Translations under genes and position numbers: made by a program
Notes under the pieces: generated by a model
What the model was told of the DNA's origin: nothing
The model's database searches: none
Seen by the model: only the letters and a program-made list of their open reading frames with translations
NCBI GenBank assembly: GCA_963843755.1
Contig: CAWJLS010000005.1
Coordinates: 496,001 to 560,000 of the forward strand
Length of the DNA stretch: 64,000 nt
Source of the DNA: CAWJLS01 sp963843755
Lineage (GTDB): Bacteria > Acidobacteriota > Thermoanaerobaculia > Multivoradales > DATKCC01
Reading direction: 5' to 3'
Shown: positions 60,519 to 64,000 of the stretch, in pieces
How the letters are laid out: every line of letters starts with the position of its first letter
How positions within the stretch are numbered: the stretch's first letter is position 1

Positions 60519-62213
60519 ATGCACGTGCCGACGCAGAGTGACGCGGAGAAGAACGGCAGCTCGGTCTCGCGACCCGGCGATTCCCCGGGCGGGGACTCCG
60601 GGGCTCCCGAGGCCCCGCCGCCCCCCGGTCCGTCCGCGGCCGAGCCGACGACCGGGACGCCCCATGGGCGTCCAGCGGGTGCGAGCCACCTCCATGGGCT
60701 GGTGATCGGGGTCGATCACCACGATCCGGGCCGCGGGTGCGACGGGAGGATCATCCCGGACCTCGCCGGCGCGGTGAGCGACGCGCTGCGCATGGCGCGC
60801 TACCTGCGCGAGGGTCCCCTCGCCGTGCCGGAGGAGCGCGTCCGGACCCTGATCTCGCCGTCGCCGTTCTCGGACCTTCGCCGTCCGGCCGCCGCCGACC
60901 TGCCGACCTACCGGAACATCGTGGCCGCCATCGAAGAGCTGGCCGAGACCGCCGCGCCGGGCGACCAGGTGCTGATCCATTTCTCCGGCCACGGGATGCG
61001 TGTCCCGTCGGCCGAGCCGGCCAAGGGCAGGTTCGGCCGGGACGAGGCGCTGGTCCCGTGCGATGCCGGCGACCCGGACGGCGGAGTCCTCCGGGACGTG
61101 GAGATGTACCGGCTGCTCTCGCGCCTGTCCGACGCAGGGCTCTACGTGACCCTGTTCCTCGACGCCTGCCACGCCGGTGGTGCGACCCGGGCGTTCGACG
61201 GCGTCCTGGGGGGGGAGGCCCCGGGCGGAGTCCGGGTGCGGGGCCTCGGCGAACGGGGCGGGATGTGGGGGCCGCCGGAGAGCCTTTGCGGCCCGTGGAG
61301 CGACCTGTATGAGGCGGTCGAGCACGCGGAACGAGCGGAGCTCGAGCCCGGTTTCCGTCACTTCAGCGGTGAGAGCGGCTGGTTTCCGCAACCGGAGCGG
61401 TGTGTGCTGCTGGCGGCGTGCCGGGGTGTCGAGGTAGCCAGCGAGCGGCGGTGGGAGGACTTCGGCCCGGCCGGGGCGTTCACCCGCTGTGCCCTCGATC
61501 GGCTTGCGGCCGAAGGCCGGGTGATCACCTATGCGTCCCTGGTCGAGGGGGTGCGCCGGCGGATCGACCGGCTCCACCTTCTCCAGACGCCGATCATCGA
61601 AGGGGACGGGGAGCTGCAGTTTCTCGGCGCGGGGCGCCGGCAGGAGTCGCAGGCGCCCGAGGCCGCCCGGGCCGACGAGGAGCGCCTGGCGGTCTACACC
61701 GGCGTCCGCGAGCTCGCGGAGCCCGCGGACTCTCCGCTCCGCGAGGCACTCGAGATGAGGCTGTTCGAGCTCGATCGCAAGGAGGACTGGGACAATCCGA
61801 TCCTCCGCCGGCCGGTTCCGGGCGACCGGGTGCGGGCGGGAGGTTTGCTCTGCCTGGTCATCCACAACACGAGCGACCTCCCGCTCAACTTCGTCGTCTT
61901 CGACGTCCGTCCCGAGGGGGAGGTCGAACGAGTTCATCCGGTCGAGCGCGAGGGCGAGTACTCGGTCGTCGACCCGGGAGGGGATCATCCGATCTTCCTC
62001 CGGCCGTTCGTGCCCGACGGGTCTTCCGAGATCCGCAGCGTGCTCAAGGTCGTCGCCTCGGCCGATCACCTCGTGGCCGATCACCTCGCCCTGCCGCCGC
62101 GCGAGGCGAAGGTGACGGCGAGTCGTGTCGATGCGAACGGTTCGCGGCCGACTCCCCATCTGCGGGACGGCCGGTGGACGACCGCGGTACGCGCGCTGTC
62201 GGTGGTCGCCTGA
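60519..62213 (+). CDS. Caspase-family (C14) protease with DUF4384-like C-terminus
   Basis: A 564-residue metacaspase-like protein. After a Pro/Gly-rich N-terminus of about 60 residues the caspase fold starts at HLHGLVIGVDHHDPG. The catalytic dyad is His in IHFSGHGM and Cys in LFLDACHAGG. The C-terminal part (about 415-520: GGLLCLVIHNTSDLPLNFVV, HPVEREGEYSVVDPGG) resembles DUF4384, which often follows caspase domains. No signal peptide is visible. It belongs to the sigma/anti-sigma unit (162 bp downstream of the anti-sigma gene). A stress-triggered protease or regulated cell-death effector is possible but untested. Confidence 0.88.
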   Translation: MHVPTQSDAEKNGSSVSRPGDSPGGDSGAPEAPPPPGPSAAEPTTGTPHGRPAGASHLHGLVIGVDHHDPGRGCDGRIIPDLAGAVSDALRMARYLREGPLAVPEERVRTLISPSPFSDLRRPAAADLPTYRNIVAAIEELAETAAPGDQVLIHFSGHGMRVPSAEPAKGRFGRDEALVPCDAGDPDGGVLRDVEMYRLLSRLSDAGLYVTLFLDACHAGGATRAFDGVLGGEAPGGVRVRGLGERGGMWGPPESLCGPWSDLYEAVEHAERAELEPGFRHFSGESGWFPQPERCVLLAACRGVEVASERRWEDFGPAGAFTRCALDRLAAEGRVITYASLVEGVRRRIDRLHLLQTPIIEGDGELQFLGAGRRQESQAPEAARADEERLAVYTGVRELAEPADSPLREALEMRLFELDRKEDWDNPILRRPVPGDRVRAGGLLCLVIHNTSDLPLNFVVFDVRPEGEVERVHPVEREGEYSVVDPGGDHPIFLRPFVPDGSSEIRSVLKVVASADHLVADHLALPPREAKVTASRVDANGSRPTPHLRDGRWTTAVRALSVVA

Positions 62214-62310
62214 GGCGCTCTCTCGCCCGCCCTGCGCCGGGCGTGCAAAGACGGTAGAGTCGGGCGACCCCGGATCCCCGTGGCCCGACCGACTCCCCCC
62301 GACGCACTGC

Positions 62311-63504
62311 ATGCTCGATTGGATCGAAGAACATCTGGGCGCCGACCGTACGGTGCTGGCGCTGTCGATCGCCCGCCTGGCCGACGGGGTCGGCAACAGC
62401 GTGCTGATCGTCATCTTGCCGATCTACGTGACGCGGTTGCCCAGCATCCTGTCGGTGCCGGACTCGGTGCTGGTCGGGGTGCTGATCTCGCTGTTCGGCG
62501 TCGTCAACTCCTTGGCCCAGCCGGTGGCCGGAGCGCTGGCCGACCGGTTCGGCCACTGGAAGCTCTGGGTCCAAGGGGGCCTCGTGGCGATGGCGCTATG
62601 CACCCTCGGCTTCGTCGCCGTCGGCGACTACAGGTCGCTGGTCGCCCTGCGCATGCTCCAGGGGGTCGCGTTCGCCTTCACCCTGCCTGCGTCGATGGCG
62701 ATTCTCAAGGCGGTGACGTCGACTGGCGGGCGGGGCGGCGCCATGGGGGTGTTCACCACGTTTCGGATGATCGGCTTCTCGATCGGTCCGCTGTTGGGCG
62801 GCTGGCTGTACTCGCGCTACGGCTTCGACTCGGTGTTCTGGGTCGGCGCCGCGCTGGTGGCGCTGGGGGTCGTGGCGGTGCAGATCTGGGTGGAGGAGCC
62901 GCCCAAGGAGGAGCCCGCCGAGCCGCGGCAATTCAAGCTGTTCGACACCTCGCTCTACGACACCGGGCTGGTCTGCCTGGGCTTTTCCGCCTTCGTCATG
63001 GCGTCGTCGATCGTCATGATGTCGGCGCTCGAGAACGAGCTCAACGCCCGGCTCCACCAGACGGCGTTCGGCTTCGGCGTGGCGTTCAGCGCCCTGACCC
63101 TCACGCGGGTCCTGTTCCAGGTGCCCCTCGGACGGGTGTCTGATCACATCGGCAGGAAGCCGCTGATCATCGGCGGGCTGTTGCTCTTGGCACCGGCGAC
63201 CGCCGGTCTCGGGCTGGTCGGCTCGACCCTTCAGCTCACCCTGCTGCGCCTGGTCCAGGGGCTGGCCACCGCCGGCATCGCCGCGCCCGCCTTCGCCCTG
63301 GCCGGCGACCTGGCGAAATCGGGTGGGGAGGGGCGCCAGATGAGCGTGCTGACCCTCGGGTTCGGCCTCGGGATCGCGGTCGGTCCGCTGCTCGCCGGAG
63401 TGCTGGGGGTGGTCGCGTTCGAGATCCCGTTCGTCCTCGGCGGCCTGTTGGCGATCGGCGCCGCCTGGGTCGTCGGCCGCTGGGTTCCCGAAACGGTCGG
63501 GTAG
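62311..63504 (+). CDS. Major facilitator superfamily transporter
   Basis: A 397-residue transporter with 12 hydrophobic segments. The MFS loop 2-3 motif is GALADRFGHWKLWV, and LGRVSDHIGRKPLIIGG repeats it in the second half. Drug:proton antiporter-like GFSIGPLLGGWLYSRYG (motif C region) suggests efflux. The ATG at 62311 starts MLDWIEEHLGADRTVL; there is no clear ribosome-binding site, and a TAGAGT -10 candidate lies about 50 bases upstream. The substrate is unknown. Confidence 0.9.
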   Translation: MLDWIEEHLGADRTVLALSIARLADGVGNSVLIVILPIYVTRLPSILSVPDSVLVGVLISLFGVVNSLAQPVAGALADRFGHWKLWVQGGLVAMALCTLGFVAVGDYRSLVALRMLQGVAFAFTLPASMAILKAVTSTGGRGGAMGVFTTFRMIGFSIGPLLGGWLYSRYGFDSVFWVGAALVALGVVAVQIWVEEPPKEEPAEPRQFKLFDTSLYDTGLVCLGFSAFVMASSIVMMSALENELNARLHQTAFGFGVAFSALTLTRVLFQVPLGRVSDHIGRKPLIIGGLLLLAPATAGLGLVGSTLQLTLLRLVQGLATAGIAAPAFALAGDLAKSGGEGRQMSVLTLGFGLGIAVGPLLAGVLGVVAFEIPFVLGGLLAIGAAWVVGRWVPETVG

Positions 63505-63533
63505 GGAGAGGGGAGTGGGGGCGGAGATCCGGC

Positions 63534-64000
63534 CTAGCCGAAGCGGCCGGTGACGTAGTCCTCCGTCCGCTTCTCCCGCGGGTTGGTGAACAGCGTCTTG
63601 GTGTCGTCCATCTCCACCACCTCGCCCAGGTAGAGCAGGCCGGTGTAGTCGGCGATCCGCGCCGCCTGCTGGAGGTTGTGGGTGACGATCACGATGGTGT
63701 AGTCCGCCCGCAGCTCGAGGATCAGCTCCTCGATGTAGGCGGTGGAGATCGGGTCGAGCGCCGAGGTCGGCTCGTCGAGCAGCAGCACCTCCGGCTTGAC
63801 GGCGATCGCCCGGGCGATGCACAGGCGCTGCTGCTGGCCGCCGGAGAGACCTTCGCCGGTCTGGTGGAGCTTCTCCTTGACCTCGTCCCACAGGGCCGCC
63901 TTGCGCAGCGCCCACTCCACCCGCTGGTTCATTTCGCCCCGGCTGAGGTCCTCGTAGAGGCGGACGCCGAAGGCGATGTTGTCGTAGATCGACATCGGAA
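63534..64000 (-). CDS. pstB: Phosphate ABC transporter ATP-binding protein, 5' end outside window
   Basis: The C-terminal 155 residues of an ABC ATPase of the PstB type, continuing past the window edge. FPMSIYDNIAFGVRLY is the family Q-loop region. The signature LSGGQQQRLCIARAIA, Walker B VLLLDEPTSALDP, His-loop VTHNLQQAARIADY and the terminal TEDYVTGRFG are all present. It powers high-affinity phosphate uptake with PstSCA, presumably encoded beyond the window. The Walker A motif lies outside. Confidence 0.93.
   Translation of the reverse strand, partial: PMSIYDNIAFGVRLYEDLSRGEMNQRVEWALRKAALWDEVKEKLHQTGEGLSGGQQQRLCIARAIAVKPEVLLLDEPTSALDPISTAYIEELILELRADYTIVIVTHNLQQAARIADYTGLLYLGEVVEMDDTKTLFTNPREKRTEDYVTGRFG

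Noticed and set aside
59532..62414. A 960-codon frame antisense to the anti-sigma and caspase genes
   Set aside because: No motif or start context; the sense strand carries complete domains.

Overview
The window is a GC-rich (roughly 70 %) bacterial chromosome segment with dense, mostly single-copy genes on both strands. The gene mix suggests a Gram-negative didermic bacterium: outer-membrane beta-barrel, MltA, multiheme cytochromes, a long secreted BNR/sortilin-like protein, a sortase with its VWA target, and a sigma54 activator. An Acidobacteriota-like organism (for example Thermoanaerobaculia) is my best guess, but this is inference from gene content only.

Layout. 1-9.05 kb: end of a VWA sortase-target protein and its sortase, upp, a saccharopine-dehydrogenase-like reductase, a BNR-repeat protein and a metallo-beta-lactamase-fold hydrolase. 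9.05-9.33 kb: a 280-bp fold-back element (MITE-like) between two convergent genes. 9.3-16.6 kb: CDF metal transporter, GGDEF-EAL protein, e(P4)-type phosphatase, mltA and a flavin monooxygenase. 16.6-25.5 kb, minus strand: plsC-ubiB-HMG-CoA reductase, then hemD-hemC-hemA-hemX/ccsA. 25.8-28.1 kb: purA, tRNA-Lys(TTT), a second, shortened fold-back element and a VOC protein.

28.3-37.9 kb is the most distinctive region. A histidine kinase with a c-type heme motif in its periplasmic sensor and a sigma54 activator (GAFTDA variant) are followed by a degenerate stand-alone receiver with its own sigma54-type promoter. A repeat-rich control region with a second sigma54-type promoter then leads into a three-gene operon: a 9-heme cytochrome, an outer-membrane beta-barrel and a 25-heme cytochrome built from seven diheme modules, closed by an intrinsic terminator. 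I read this as a porin-cytochrome (extracellular electron transfer) locus controlled by a heme/redox-sensing two-component system. The upstream hem operon would supply heme, though no direct link is visible.

38-45 kb: small Cys-rich lipoprotein, sdpI-sdpR with an operator palindrome, a broken CPBP protease, marC, arsC-aquaporin, an AraC regulator and small enzymes. 45.3-48.6 kb is an accessory patch: a multiply frameshifted IS1182-type element with recognisable ends, then a lower-GC, frameshifted membrane-protein gene. 48.6-54.4 kb: a chagasin-like inhibitor (frameshifted) beside a papain-family protease, two secreted or lipid-anchored proteins and a penicillin acylase. 54.6-64 kb: a GAF/Fis-like protein, a long-form guaA coupled to an aromatic amino acid decarboxylase gene, an ECF sigma/zinc-finger anti-sigma/caspase cluster, an MFS transporter and the 3' part of pstB, which runs off the window.
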